In this document: one piece after another, positions 48,701 through 59,768 of the stretch | How positions within the stretch are numbered: position 1 is the first letter of the stretch | Layout of the letters: each line of letters begins with the position of its first letter | Source of the DNA: Bicyclus anynana | Lineage: Eukaryota; Arthropoda; Insecta; Lepidoptera; Nymphalidae | Direction: 5' to 3' | DNA: 64,000 nt | NCBI RefSeq assembly: GCF_947172395.1 | Contig: NC_069085.1 | Span: forward strand, 7,286,112 to 7,350,111 | Notes under the pieces: generated by a model | Seen by the model: only the letters and a program-made list of their open reading frames with translations | Database searches by the model: none | What the model was told of the DNA's origin: nothing | Program-made: the position numbers and the translations under genes

Positions 48701-49212
48701 TTGAACGTTTAGCTATGTTGGAGGATTGGTATACAAATGGTAAGCCTCCAACATTTTGGCTATCTGGATTTTTTTTTACTCAGGCCTTTCTTACTGGTTC
48801 AATTCAAAACTACGCACGTGCTAAAAAAATTCCCATTGATTTGTTAATTTTTGATTTTCAAGTTTCGAATGTAGATTATGAACAAACACCGGCTGAGCAT
48901 GGGGTATATGTGCATGGACTTTTTATGGATGGTGCACGATGGGATCGGAAATCGTTTGCCATCGGGGAACAGTTGCCAAAGGTTTTAAACGATAACATGC
49001 CCGCTATATGGCTATATCCCAAATTAAAACCAGAATTTCTAGAAGGTGATAGGTATAAGTGCCCTCTGTACAAGACTTTAGAGAGAAAAGGTGTTTTGGC
49101 CACAACAGGCCATTCGTCTAATTTTGTACTGGCATTTTATTTACCGTCCGACAAACCTTCAGCTCATTGGATAAAACGAAGCGTTGCTCTTTTGCTTCAG
49201 TTGGATAATTAA
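36770..49212 (+). CDS. Axonemal dynein heavy chain (DNAH3/7/12-type inner-arm)
   Basis: Force-generating ATPase of the inner dynein arms in cilia and sperm flagella. Exon 1 (36770-36904) gives 45 codons starting MEERDLRKLLQTKNG. A 644-bp GT-AG intron follows; exon 2 (37549-49212) is an unbroken 11,664-bp frame. The protein is 3,932 aa. The tail comes first, then four P-loops: AAA1 GPAGTGKT (1256-1263), AAA2 GDPFSGKS (1537-1544), AAA3 GPTGTGKS (1886-1893) and AAA4 GVGGSGRQS (2250-2258). The stalk coiled coil runs about 2490-2600, the microtubule-binding tip about 2600-2720, and the return coil about 2723-2783. AAA5, AAA6 and the C-terminal domain follow, ending TTGHSSNFVLAFYLPSD and ALLLQLDN. 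Length, C-terminus and absence of outer-arm features place it with the single-headed DNAH3/7/12 group by recognition; the exact orthologue is not settled. All motor motifs look intact. The start is the first ATG in frame before the donor, in context ataaaATGG. Confidence 0.95.
37300..37318. repeat. (AT)n microsatellite in the dynein intron
   Basis: A pure AT dinucleotide run of about 19 bases in the only coding-region intron of the dynein gene. Confidence 0.8.
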
Positions 49213-52200
49213 ACAAAATAGGCTTAAAGCTGAAAACATTTGGTGTGCTTATACTATTTTTTATCTATGATTAGGTAGTAGATTATTTTAAACCGGTAGT
49301 AGTAAATGAATTAGTTTGTATAGCAGTGGATCAATTTTGTAAAAAAATATGCTAGGTAGGTACCTAATGTATAGCAGAAAATAATGTTTTTTTTTCGTAG
49401 TTCTATAAAATATTATAGTCAATCTATTCCTGGAGGTTCTTTGGATGAAGTGATTTGTGTATAAGTATAAGCGGAAGGTTCCTTTGGTAAGGGAATGTTC
49501 CTTCAGTTTATTATAACGCTCTCGTAATTTACTATATTAGGAAGATATCTCGCTTTACATAGCACTGCAAGTTATATACCTATCTGTTATAGACTTAGAT
49601 AAACCATTCTTAATTATAGATTGTCATTTTAATACCAACCATCAAAGTTATTTTTCTAATGCGAGTCACGACTTGGTCTGCATCGAATTCCGTTTTTGAA
49701 GTAAAACTCGGGAGAGGCTTTATGATGCGTGCTGACCTTAGACCATTAAAAAGGTGCTGACATCTACAGGCATAGTGAAACAGTGTTTGTTTTTTTGAAG
49801 TACCGGTATATAATTGAAACAACTTTTTTGTACAATATGAACCTGTTGCAATGCAATATGAAAGAAACTTTTTTTTTACAGTTATGAAAAAAACAAAAAA
49901 TCTCAATCTTGTGGTTTGGATTTCCGATTATAAACGAACTAAAAAAAACACAAAGCTATGTTTTTTTTTCTTAATTAAACAAAGCTTAGTCTGCCTGTGT
50001 GGCCAATTTATTCAGTAATTTTGAAGATTAGCGTGCAAACAGACAGGCACATCATTTTTATAAATAACTTTTTGTATTTCTTTGTTCGTCTTTTATCATC
50101 TTTTAATTATTATCTTACATATTATGTATTTAGAAGTTTATAATGACTGCATAACATTTATCTACGTATTTTTATAGCTTGACTGTGACCAAATGTTTCT
50201 TATCATGTTTATTAATGTATTAAATTTCTTTCAATGTATAGTGAAGTTTATTATTTTACAGCAGTATACTTCCACTTCGTGTCATAAAGGTATAGGTCCC
50301 GGCAAATAAGTTGAATCAAAATGGCGGTACAATTCTAAAAAAAGTGTTAAACACTTAAACGCATGTTCCGTGGTTGCCCAGAAATTAAAAAAAAAACTTA
50401 AAGCTTTTAATTTTTCAAATAACAGTGGCACTGGCATGCTAGGTAGGTATATTATATGTTTTAAATATAAAAAGGTTAGTAGGCTCGTCTACATGTTAGG
50501 TTTACAAGCAGCTGTTACTATAATCCTCTTCAATACGTCTTTTATAAAATAGGCTAGTTGACACTTTTTCTTAAATAGTCTTAAATTGAACATTATCGGT
50601 CTACTAGATTGAAAAAAATAACTAATTTTATTGAGACGTGATTACATAAATTTTTTTATTTTTGAAATATTTATTTGATTTGATTTGTGATTAGCATCAA
50701 GAAGGAACATTGTGTGGTGACACCACAAAATTGACAACGGAGTTTTTGATGTTTGTAAAATTTAAAAAATATATGATTTTTAAATTAAGTTTAATATGAA
50801 ATCCTTAACTTTTATTAATTTATTGATATCGATATATTTCGGACCCTTACTCCATGTAGGTACAATACGAAGTTATTACTGTTTTTAATAAATTTGATAA
50901 GAGTCAACTTCCCTAATATGTTAACTGTTGATACAGGCTTTTTTGACTTCGTAGGTATGTTTTATTTCAAGAATGTTGAGTTTTTATATAATAATTGTAA
51001 ACATGAAACACTTCTTCTTGCTCTCTTTAAAATTGGTTGTATTAATTTTATTTTCTTGACATTAAAACTAAATGAAACTTAGAGAAATACGATGTCAAGG
51101 AATTAATTAAGTTAATTTAAACTATAAGTATAATTGGACTAATTCTATAGCAAGATTACAATATACGATTGCATCAATTTATGAATTTACGTCAATTTTT
51201 ATTATGGCGGTACATAGGAAATAATTTATTAATTAACAGTTTGAAAACATATGAGGAAGATAAAATATTTTTAAGGTGATTTATCCTATGGTGGCTAGAA
51301 TATGTTAATTTTTTTTTACTGGTTTACTGACCTCGCGGAAATCTTAACATTAAATAAAATCTAATAACAATAGAGACAAAGTTTCCCAAGTTAATGATTT
51401 TAAATATTTCATATATTTGTTAAAAATATCTGAAAATAAAAATTTGTGACTAGGTAAATCATAAAAGAAGTATTTATTTTAAGTGGGTACTATTTGTACC
51501 TGCTTTGTACGAAACCCTCAGTGGGCGAGCGCAATTCACTCTTATCCATTTTTTTAATTACGTTTATTCGTCAAAGTTAAACATAATATTTATTATCATG
51601 TTGGTTATCTAAATACTTAAAGTTAAATGTCTTACCATTATCTTTGTTTTGAATAGATGTGTACTGGTAATCCATATTGTAATAAACACTGGTTGAATTA
51701 CTAAACGATTGACTCATATTTCGTTCTATCACTCATGTATGTATTTTTAAATTAAAATAGCAAAGTATAGTAATGTCTAGCAGTTTATCATAACAAATAC
51801 TTAGTGTATAATCATTAGGCTATTACGAGATGTCCACTTGCACCAATAAGACTCATGATAAGAGCTTATCATTTAGAGATTATTTATAACTACACTATAC
51901 ACTATACATAGTAAACACCAACAAGTAGTACATGTAGGTAGGTGCCTATAACCTGAATACAATGTATTGTAGACATTGAAATACGCGTAGGTACGAGATC
52001 GATTCTAGTGTAGTCGTTATTAACTTCAGCTTGGTATGACTTGCTTTAACTTCACCTTGTTCACTTGTTCAATCATTTTATTAATATATATTATTGATTA
52101 TACAGGCTAGTTGACGATTTTTTAAAGGTCTTAAATTATCGTTCTATTTTAAAGTAGGATATAGGGTTTTTTATTTGACTTGACTACCTACTCACTTTCT

Positions 52201-52351
52201 TACATTTCACCCATAGGGATTTTATTTACGCAAGAAAAAGTATTATGGTCTCAAATCATGTTAAGTCTCATTGGATTCATTCAGTAGTTTCAGAGTGATG
52301 CACGGTCAACAAAAACACGAACAGACAGACATACAAAAAATTCATCATCAT
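49213..52351. other. Intergenic region after dynein
   Basis: AT-rich, with no gene, repeat family or RNA that I can support. Small open frames (for example 49610-49906 minus, 50370-50552 and 50894-51082 plus) are short and lack splice signals or recognisable motifs. I found no convincing poly(A) signal close to the dynein stop. Confidence 0.5.
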
Positions 52352-52715
52352 CATCATTAACAGCCGATGGACGTCCACTGCTGGACATAGGCCTCTTGCA
52401 TGGACTTCCAAACAAAACGGTCTCGAGCCGCGAGCAGCTTGATGTCCTCTGTCTACCTAGTGGAGCGTCGACCAAAACTACACTTTCCGGTGCGGAGTCG
52501 CCATTCCAGCACCTTGGGACCCCAACGTCCATCGGCTCTTCGAACTACGTGGCCTGCCCATTGCCACGTCAGCTTCGCGACTTGCTAAACAATATCAGTG
52601 ACTTTGATTTTTCTGCGGATCTCCCCATTTCTGATTCAATCACGCAGAGAAACCCCAAGCATAACTCGTTCCATCGCCCGCTGAGTGACTTTGAGCCTTT
52701 TTATGAGGGCCACAG
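52352..52715 (-). pseudogene. RTE-type LINE 3' end, minus strand
   Basis: Read on minus it gives the RTE tail in order: 'cactcagcgggcgatggaac', a DRIRN-type region near 'gcgtgattgaatcagaaatg', 'tggcaatgggcaggccacgt', 'gatggacgttggggtcccaa', and an end near 'ccatgcaagaggcctatgtc', followed by 'cagcagtggacgtccatcgg' and an ATGATGATGATG tail. A deletion removes part of the LRDRIR-to-TDDI coding region. Same family as 24546-24940. Confidence 0.75.
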
Positions 52716-52917
52716 TTAGCGACCAGGTCTCGGATCCTCAAGTCATCACTGGCAACACGCACTGTTTGAAGACTTTCGTCGTCAGGCACTGAGGAATTTT
52801 GGACGAAAAGATGTCGAGGAATTTCCCGAACGCTGCCCAACCGAGCTGGAGTCGGCGGTTTACCTCCTTCTCAAAATTGGACCTACCTAACTGGAATGTG
52901 TGTCCTAGGTATATATC

Positions 52918-53256
52918 GTCACGTCATCAATCCAAATTCGGCTCACTGCTGAGCTCGAGTCTCCTCTCAGAATGAGAGGGGTAAGGCCATTAGTCCACCA
53001 CGCTGGCCCAATGCGGATTAGCAGACTTAACACACGCAGAGAATTAAGATAATTCTCTGGTATGCAGGTTTACTCACGATGGTTTCCTTCACCGATTGAG
53101 ATTGAGAGCCGTGATAGCCCAGTGGATATGACCTCTGCCTCCGATTCCGGAGGGTGTGAGTTCGAATCCGGTCCGGGGCATGCACCTCCAACTTTTCAGT
53201 TGTGTGTATTTTAAGAAATTAAATATCACGTGTCTCAATCGGTGAAGTTACTCATA
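52918..53256. repeat. Head-to-head pair of SINE family B copies
   Basis: 52918-53103 is the 3' half of family B on minus ('attcggctcactgctgagct' ... 'ggtttccttcaccgattgag'). 53103-53256 is the 5' half on plus ('gagccgtgatagcccagtgg' ... 'tgtctcaatcggtgaag'). The two meet at 'attgagattgagagcc'. Together they cover one element, with the 3' half inverted and joined to the head. This suggests an inversion within a single SINE or two twin-priming-like insertions. Confidence 0.7.
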
Positions 53257-53299
53257 ACTCGGTCTATGATATTGACGTAGACCGAGTGCGCAAATTTAC

Positions 53300-54399
53300 A
53301 AAGGACATGTGCCAAAATGGGCATTTATTATCTATAATTTATAAGCAGGTCGATAGTATTTTTTCGGATAGAAGATACAATTGCTGTTGAGAAAATCATT
53401 TTCAGACGTCTCGGTAACAATAGCCAATAAAAAATATGTAAGTTACGGTCACAAATTTACAGTTATTTTTTGAAAAAAATCAAGTGTGTATTATTCACGC
53501 CAATTGTTTTTTAAATTTTCGCTTTTTAATTTTATTTTTTTCACATGAGAAAAAGGCAAAGGTATTACCGTAAAGGATGTCCCATGTCTTCAAATCTCGC
53601 TCTATTCGCAACTCAATAAAAATTAAATAAAAAAATGAACGCATTCCCCAGACAAGAACGCTGCATTTCATTCCAATTTAAAGTTTTTTATTTATTTTTC
53701 AAAACAATCAGGGCCTTACCTATAATGATTCTATTTTCGTATAAAATCTTCTCCGTTTTATAGTAGGCTAGTACTTGGCTAGTACTCGCAACAGACAAGA
53801 ATTAAAAAAACAAAATTACTTTAGCCCCTAGAGGCTGAAATGCTTGTTTAGCCCCGCTGTGGAGTGGTAAAATGACAGTGTTTTTGAGCAAGAGTAGTGA
53901 AAATATTTTTTTTGTTTGCTACAAATTATTAGACTTAGACAATACAGTAAAAGTGTTCAAAACAGCCAATAAAAACACCTGGAATTGCATTCTTATCCGG
54001 TGTAGGCTGTCTCTGTCATGTAATAATTTCAAATGTCATTAAGACACAAGTTAAAAAGAAACATTAAATCGTAGACAGAGATGCATTAGACAAAAAAAAT
54101 CCTTATATTGCTTTAAAAACGCCTTACACGAATGCTACTGCGCGAAGATCACTGACAATCTGTCAGGGTGTGAGTTACAAACATGTTGCCAAGATAAAAA
54201 TTCTTAATTAATGTTGTCAGCTAATGAAAAAAATATATTTTATTCAATTAATTAAAAAAAAATGCGGGTTCCAAAATTTTTTTATTTTGGGTTCTAAGCC
54301 TTATATTTCATGTTCTTTTAAGATGAAAATAATTTGTTCGGCTTAGTTGAAACTCGGAATACAGGCCCAGCCTCCATACAAAATTGGGACATGTCCTTT
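53300..54399. mobile_element. 1.1-kb non-autonomous DNA element with AAAGGACATGT termini
   Basis: It starts AAAGGACATGT (53300-53310) and ends ACATGTCCTTT (54389-54399), exact 11-bp inverted termini. Both ends match the shorter copy at 11702-12127. There is no open frame above about 60 codons. The interior is AT-rich with many A and T runs. It ends about 190 bp before the ASCC1 ATG, so it could supply promoter-proximal sequence. Confidence 0.65.
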
Positions 54400-54592
54400 A
54401 ATGGTCAAATCCTGTGGTCACATCTGTGGTCAAACTCAAAACACAGATGACAGTCACTATCAGTCATTAAACAACACCTAGAAACGTCAAATAATAAATA
54501 AAAGTATTATTTTTATGTAGAAGTACAAGAAAACATTTAATTTAATTTTTCAGTTCAGGTATTTTCCTATATTTTGGTTGAGCTATTGCATT

Positions 54593-57500
54593 ATGAACGA
54601 CATTCTTAGACCTGAACTGGTTTGGATCGAGGGTAGATGTTATAGAATAAATGACCCTACTACGGAAAATTCACCGTTTCAAGAACATGACCTCTATGAA
54701 AATGGTAAAAAATTAGTTTTTAACAACGTCATTTTATATTATAGACATGTTACATGCCTACAAAATCACCGCAAAAAGTGATCCGATTTTAGCTACTCCA
54801 CTGAGCGCATAACTGTACAATTATTTTGTGTTTGCTTACATTATACTATGTATATCATATATATAAAATTCCGTGTCACAATGTTTGTCACTATTCTCCT
54901 CCGAAACGGCTTGACTGACCGATTCTTATGAAATTTTTTAAGCATATTCAGTAGGACAGAATTGGTCAACATCTATTTTTCAAACCCCTAAACCCTAGGG
55001 TTAGGGTAGAAGAGGGTATGCGCCTCAGTTTTAACGCGCTCACGACATGTCTCTATTATAAAATCTTTGGTTTTTTTAGAATTTTAAAAAATTTGTTTCC
55101 TCTGTCTCAGAAAGCAGATTTACAAATTCAAATGTTGTATTTTTTATTATATCTATATTTAATCCTGAGTAGCACTCACAGAATATTAAGCTTTTCATTA
55201 TAAAATACATAATAATTTTTTTGTATTTACATGTATGCTGTTTGTGTGTCTATTGTAATGGACATGCAATAAATAAATAATGCTGAAAACAGCATTTATT
55301 ATTATTACTAGGCAGGGAGAACAACACGAGCAGAAAAAGATAGTGTTAATTAACTGTCAAGGACATCCTTACTATCGGGCACAAGTCCGGGGATCTGCTC
55401 TGGGTTTTTCTCAAAAACCAAAAACATTTGGGATAAATTAAGCTGAAACCAGATCCAAATATAAAAACTTGGATTGGTTGCATTCTCAAATCTCCAAAAC
55501 ACATTTTTATTATAATAACTATTAACCCATGACTTTGTCTGAGTGAAACTAGGTGTAAACTTTTAACTACCCCTACTGTACCCCTACCCTACCTGTACCC
55601 TGCTCCTACCCTGCCCCTACCGTGCCCCTACACTACCGCTACCCTACCCTACACACATGTGATTGCTTGACCAAGGGATATATAGATTCATTTTTATATA
55701 TATATATATAGATTTGGATTTGATACATGAAATTGTAAAAATTTTAACAGCTCTTGTTTTCCTCATTATTCTATTGTCATCGTCATATTACTTTGTTTCA
55801 GATACTTTAAATGAATTTGAAGAGGATGACATTGATGATGTGGAATGCGAAATTGTGCAGATGGATGTTGACCGATTTAGTACCAGTTTACATGTATCCA
55901 AGTAGTAACTGCATTTTATTTAATAAAACAATAGATAGCATTGTTAATAGCATGCATACATTCACAGCTATTTCAGTTGGCACCGTCCTCAAAACTTATG
56001 CCACAACTGACAACAGTGTTAGGTAGGTAGGGATAGAGTAGGGGTTGCATAGGGGTAGGGTAGGTTAGGTAGGAGCAGTGGCATACACATGGTTCTTAAC
56101 TAGGGTAGGCTCCAATATAGGTTTGTAATAAATTCTCAAGATATGCAGTGCGTTTATGCATTTATGAAGTGCACGCCTCTGGGTAGGATGAGGGAAGAAG
56201 CGCACTTATGTCAAAGCGAAGCTTGACTGGGTCCGCTTGTATTATTATAATTATCATAATGTCACAATGCATATCACAGAAGCATGGTTTGATTTTTTTG
56301 TGAGGGATCAGACAGTCATTAGTTTTATTGAGATATAGAGAGATTTTGATCTCTTAATCTTAAATTTATATTTCCAAAAATATGTTTAATAATATTATAA
56401 ACATATAATTTTGTAGTTTTTTATTTTGAACACCAACAATGATTTTATACTATTAGACATGTCACTGACACCTCGAAACTGAGGCGAACAAAGGTGGCTA
56501 ATTGTCTTATTATCATTTAGTAATAGTAAACAACAGAAAATTTATTATAAATCTTTAATACTCAACTATTGTTGTTCCTAAATATTGTCCTAACAATGTC
56601 AAGTTGTGTGTTCAAGAAGTGTAAAAATGCACATAAATATATAATGTAAGTAAACACAAAATTGTGCATGTGCGTACTCAGTGGAGTAGCTAAATTTGGA
56701 TAACTTTTCATGGTTCGTATAAAATATCATTGCCTACAAAGCAATTGAGGGTAAGGTCTCCAGAGTAACAATGGAATGAATGAATAATGGATGGAATATC
56801 CAGTTCTTATTTCAACTTTGTATTGTTCCAGACATTACATAGGATCTGTGATAGGGAAGAAAGGAGCTACTAAAGCAAGAATTTGCAGAGACACAAGAAC
56901 AGATATAAAAATACCAAGACAAGGTGAAAACAAAGATATTACAATTATTGGATCAAGTGTCGCTGTAAGGTTTACTTTCCAGTTTCACAATAAGATATTA
57001 CTGTTTTTTCATTTCAATTAATTTTAATTTTTTGTTGCAACTTACAGAATGTCAAGGCTGCTGTGAGGAGGATAAATATCATTGTAATGTCATCAAGAAT
57101 GAGGCAAGCATATACACATTTTGTATCTATTCCCATGAACTCTCCTGAAATTGTGAAGAATTTTGAAAAATTCAAGGTAATTTATGGTATTCGACAATGC
57201 AGTGCTTACGTCATTTTAAGAATGTAAGATCCTAGGTTTAGTTTCTCCCTATCTGTAGTAAAAAAGCTAGGGTCTGGCAGGATAAAGGCTATGTTTCTTG
57301 TAATATCCATTAACCAATAGTTTGTAATATTGACTGTTACATTTTAATTAAGTTTAGCAATTAACAAACATTCAAATAAAAAAATATTTGTTAGTTTTAA
57401 AATATTTATTGTGGTTAATTTATATGCGAGAGACATACCTGCAAAATCTCTGCTTAAAAACCTTGGTCTGAGAACTGCACTGAAGTTTTGTATTAGAACA

Positions 57501-59761
57501 TGTATTCAAAGCAGGTTCCTTCATCAACCCTTAAACATAACCTTTTTTCCCTCTACCTTATGATGGAATGACTACCCATACTGTCATACCATAGACATTG
57601 GAACATTAAGAAGTTTATCTCTATAAACATAAAATCATTTCTGCCTAAAAATTTCCTAGCCAAACTATTATTAACTATCCTTAATGATAGTTTGGCTATG
57701 AGTTTTTGAGCCAACCTACTCGCAATATATATTTTAACATCCTTAACTGGATATAAAACAATTTTCATCCAATAAGCAAATGGATGAAGATTGTTCCTAC
57801 TATATTTTCTATTATATGTTAAATAAATATTTAGTATTTTCACAGGAGGAGGTGCTTCGCAAATGTTCAGGCATAGATGAGTCTTTGTTCATCAGTTCTG
57901 CTAAACTGCATATAACAGTTGGTGTGATGTGCTTGATGGACAATGAGGAACGTTTGCTGGCCTCCAAGTTGCTGACTGAAGCTAAGGACAAGTGTATCAT
58001 GTACGTTACGTACAACTATAAATATGTAACGATATTGACGATTTATTTTGGTTTGATAACTAGATCATCATCATCAGAGATAACTAGCTTTAACTTTAAC
58101 TTAGCCCTCCCTGCAGTTTAACAGAACGTAACTAGTCTGGAAAGTTCGTTGATGATACTCTCATGATATGCGGGCGACGGGGGAAAGACTGCGTGCGTGC
58201 GGGGAAGTGAGGTGCATCTTTCGTGGGTTTTTCATTCATCGCTACACACCCCAGGCCTGCGTGGACCATCGGGAGGGTTACGAACGAAGTTGCCAAGCTG
58301 TAGCAGTTTTCAATTGGTAGGCTGGTGAAGAATTCGCGTTTTGAGTTCTAATCTGACGAAAGTCTAATAAAAGAGCTGTGATAGCCCACTTTATATGACC
58401 TCTGCCTCCGATTCCGGAGGATGTGGTTTCGAATCCGGTCCGGGGCATGCTCTTCCAACTTTTCAGTTGTGTGCATTTTAAGAAATTAAATATCACGTGT
58501 CTCAAACAGTGAAGGAAAACATCGTGAATAAACCTGCATACCAGAGAATTTTCTTAATTCTTTGAATGAAGTCTGCCAATCCACTAGACTATTGGTCTAA
58601 CCTCTCTCATTCTGAGAGGATACTCGAGCTCAGAAATGAGCCGAATATGGGTTGATAACGAATGAAAGTGATTTTCAGGCCAATGCTACGAGATTATTTG
58701 CCGTTAAGAATCAGATTGAAAGGCTTGTCGTACATGAACGACGAGCCGCAAGCAATACACGTGCTGTACGGCTGCGTAGAAGAAGACTCCGCGCCGCCGG
58801 GCCTGCTGCAGCGGGCGGTCGATGCACTGCACGAATACTTTTATAAAGCAGGTATAGTTTTTATATGTCTCTACTGTCTATACTTTTAATAAAACGATAA
58901 CAGGTCTAATTTTGTACATACAGATATTTTGATTTTTTTTATTGGAGGGCATCATTTAATGGATACTGAAGCCAACAATAGTTTGACGTGATAACGTCTT
59001 CTAATTCGATGGAGCTGGTTGCACACTCGAAAAAAGATGACGTCATGCGTTGTTCCCTCGCTTTAGGGTTGCCAACTTTTTTGACGTGACAACGTCTTAT
59101 AATTCGATCGAGCCTGCACACTCGAAAAAAGATGACATCATGCGTCGTTCCCTCGCTTAGGGTTGCCAACTTTTTTTTACAAGAAATAAAGTATATTCTG
59201 GTTTATGAAGATTATTAAACAGTATTTTTGAAAAATTAACATTTTCTTTTGAAAAATGAAACCATTCCATGCGATTTTCTTATGACGTTGTCACGTTCAA
59301 CTAACGTCAGTAAACCGACTTTACAGACAACCGATTTTACAAGTAAATTATAAAACAAAAAACTATCTTCCAAGAATACCTACACGTTTATGGTCTTTTT
59401 TTAATTTTTTGTCTGTCTGTTTGCCTGTACGTCCGTGTTTTTTTTATTAACCAGGCAATGTGTTTTAACAGTAACATTATTTTTAGGTTTCATGGAAAAG
59501 GAATTCAATCGAGACAACGTGAAATTGCACGTAACACTACTCAATTCGAAGTATAGATCGAAAAAGAATGAGAAAGAACAAAACGCCACAAACTCTAGAC
59601 CTCAGAGGGAGACCTTCGATGGCTCTGAGGTTTTGTCGACATTTGGTGACTTTGACTTTGGTGTCATAGAGTTCAATGATATACATTTATCGCAGCGCAG
59701 CACTGTGGGGCCGGATGGATTCTATCAACCTACTTGTGTTATATCTTGTTTAAGTTTATAG
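54593..59761 (+). CDS. ASCC1: ASCC1 (activating signal cointegrator 1 complex subunit 1)
   Basis: Subunit of the nuclear ASCC complex, which works with the ASCC3 helicase in alkylation-damage signalling and transcription coactivation. Seven coding exons join in phase: 54593-54704, 55802-55901, 56832-56964, 57048-57176, 57846-58000, 58679-58851 and 59487-59761, giving 358 aa, the family's usual size. The N-terminus MNDILRPELVWIEGRCYRIN matches the conserved ASCC1 start. A KH domain (HYIGSVIGKKGATKARI, with the GxxG loop at 79-82) is followed by a 2H-phosphoesterase-like fold with both HxT motifs: HIT at 180-182 (KLHITVGVM) and HVT at 282-284 (KLHVTLLN). FDGSEVL near the C-terminus is also typical. 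Donors are G/GTAAAA, AA/GTAGTA, T/GTAAGG, G/GTAATT, T/GTACGT and G/GTATAG. Exon 6's acceptor lies 15 bases past a SINE. The stop is followed within two bases by a poly(A) hexamer. Confidence 0.95.
55560..55660 (+). repeat. CCCTACCC tract in ASCC1 intron 1
   Basis: Irregular (CC)CCTACC(CT) repeats ('actacccctactgtacccct' onward). It is complementary in type to the TAGGG tract in intron 2 (56028-56085); together they bracket exon 2 (55802-55901). Confidence 0.7.
56028..56237 (-). repeat. TAGGG tract and element end in ASCC1 intron 2
   Basis: 'taggtaggtagggatagagt' and 'aggggtagggtaggttaggt' are followed by an end (56150-56237) that on minus reads 'aagcggacccagtcaagctt' then 'gtgcgcttcttccctc', matching 15291 onward. 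It is thus the same element family as 15291-15535 in the opposite orientation. Confidence 0.65.
57657..57698. repeat. 18-bp stem hairpin in ASCC1 intron 4
   Basis: TAGCCAAACTATTATTAA (57657-57674) pairs with TTAATGATAGTTTGGCTA (57681-57698), 17 of 18 complementary, with a 6-base loop. Confidence 0.65.
58135..58302. repeat. Foldback/MITE element, copy 2
   Basis: The left end 'tctggaaagttcgttgatga' and the right end 'ggttacgaacgaagttgcca' form the same imperfect inverted ends as the 23913-24042 copy. The interior is different and GC-rich (cgggcgacgggggaaagact). It lies in ASCC1 intron 5. Confidence 0.5.
58371..58664 (+). repeat. SINE family B ending next to the ASCC1 exon 6 acceptor
   Basis: Complete series of family segments: 'gagctgtgatagcccacttt', 'ctgcctccgattccggagga', 'ggtttcgaatccggtccggg', 'cttttcagttgtgtgcattt', 'ctctctcattctgagaggat' and 'gagccgaatatgggttgata'. 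The homology stops near 58664 and the exon 6 acceptor AG is at 58677-58678 (gtgattttcag). The branch point for exon 6 is therefore probably SINE-derived. Confidence 0.85.
58983..59176 (+). repeat. Tandem duplication of a ~97-bp unit in ASCC1 intron 6
   Basis: Unit 1 (58983-59080) and unit 2 (59081-59176) both run 'ttgacgtgayaacgtctt' ... 'cacactcgaaaaaagatga' ... 'gttccctcgctt' ... 'agggttgccaactttttt'. An inverted partial (gacgttgtcacgttcaac) follows at 59283. Probably tandem copies of a short dispersed element. Confidence 0.75.
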
Positions 59762-59762
59762 T

Positions 59763-59768
59763 AATAAA
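59763..59768 (+). terminator. ASCC1 poly(A) signal, two bases after the stop
   Basis: AATAAA begins two bases after the TAG stop (59759-59761); 'tgttattttatttggattag' follows as possible downstream element. The 3' UTR would be only some 20-30 nt. Confidence 0.6.

Noticed and set aside
55663..56026. 80- and 71-codon frames at ASCC1 exon 2
   Set aside because: Only 55802-55901 is coding; the rest of these frames is intron read-through.
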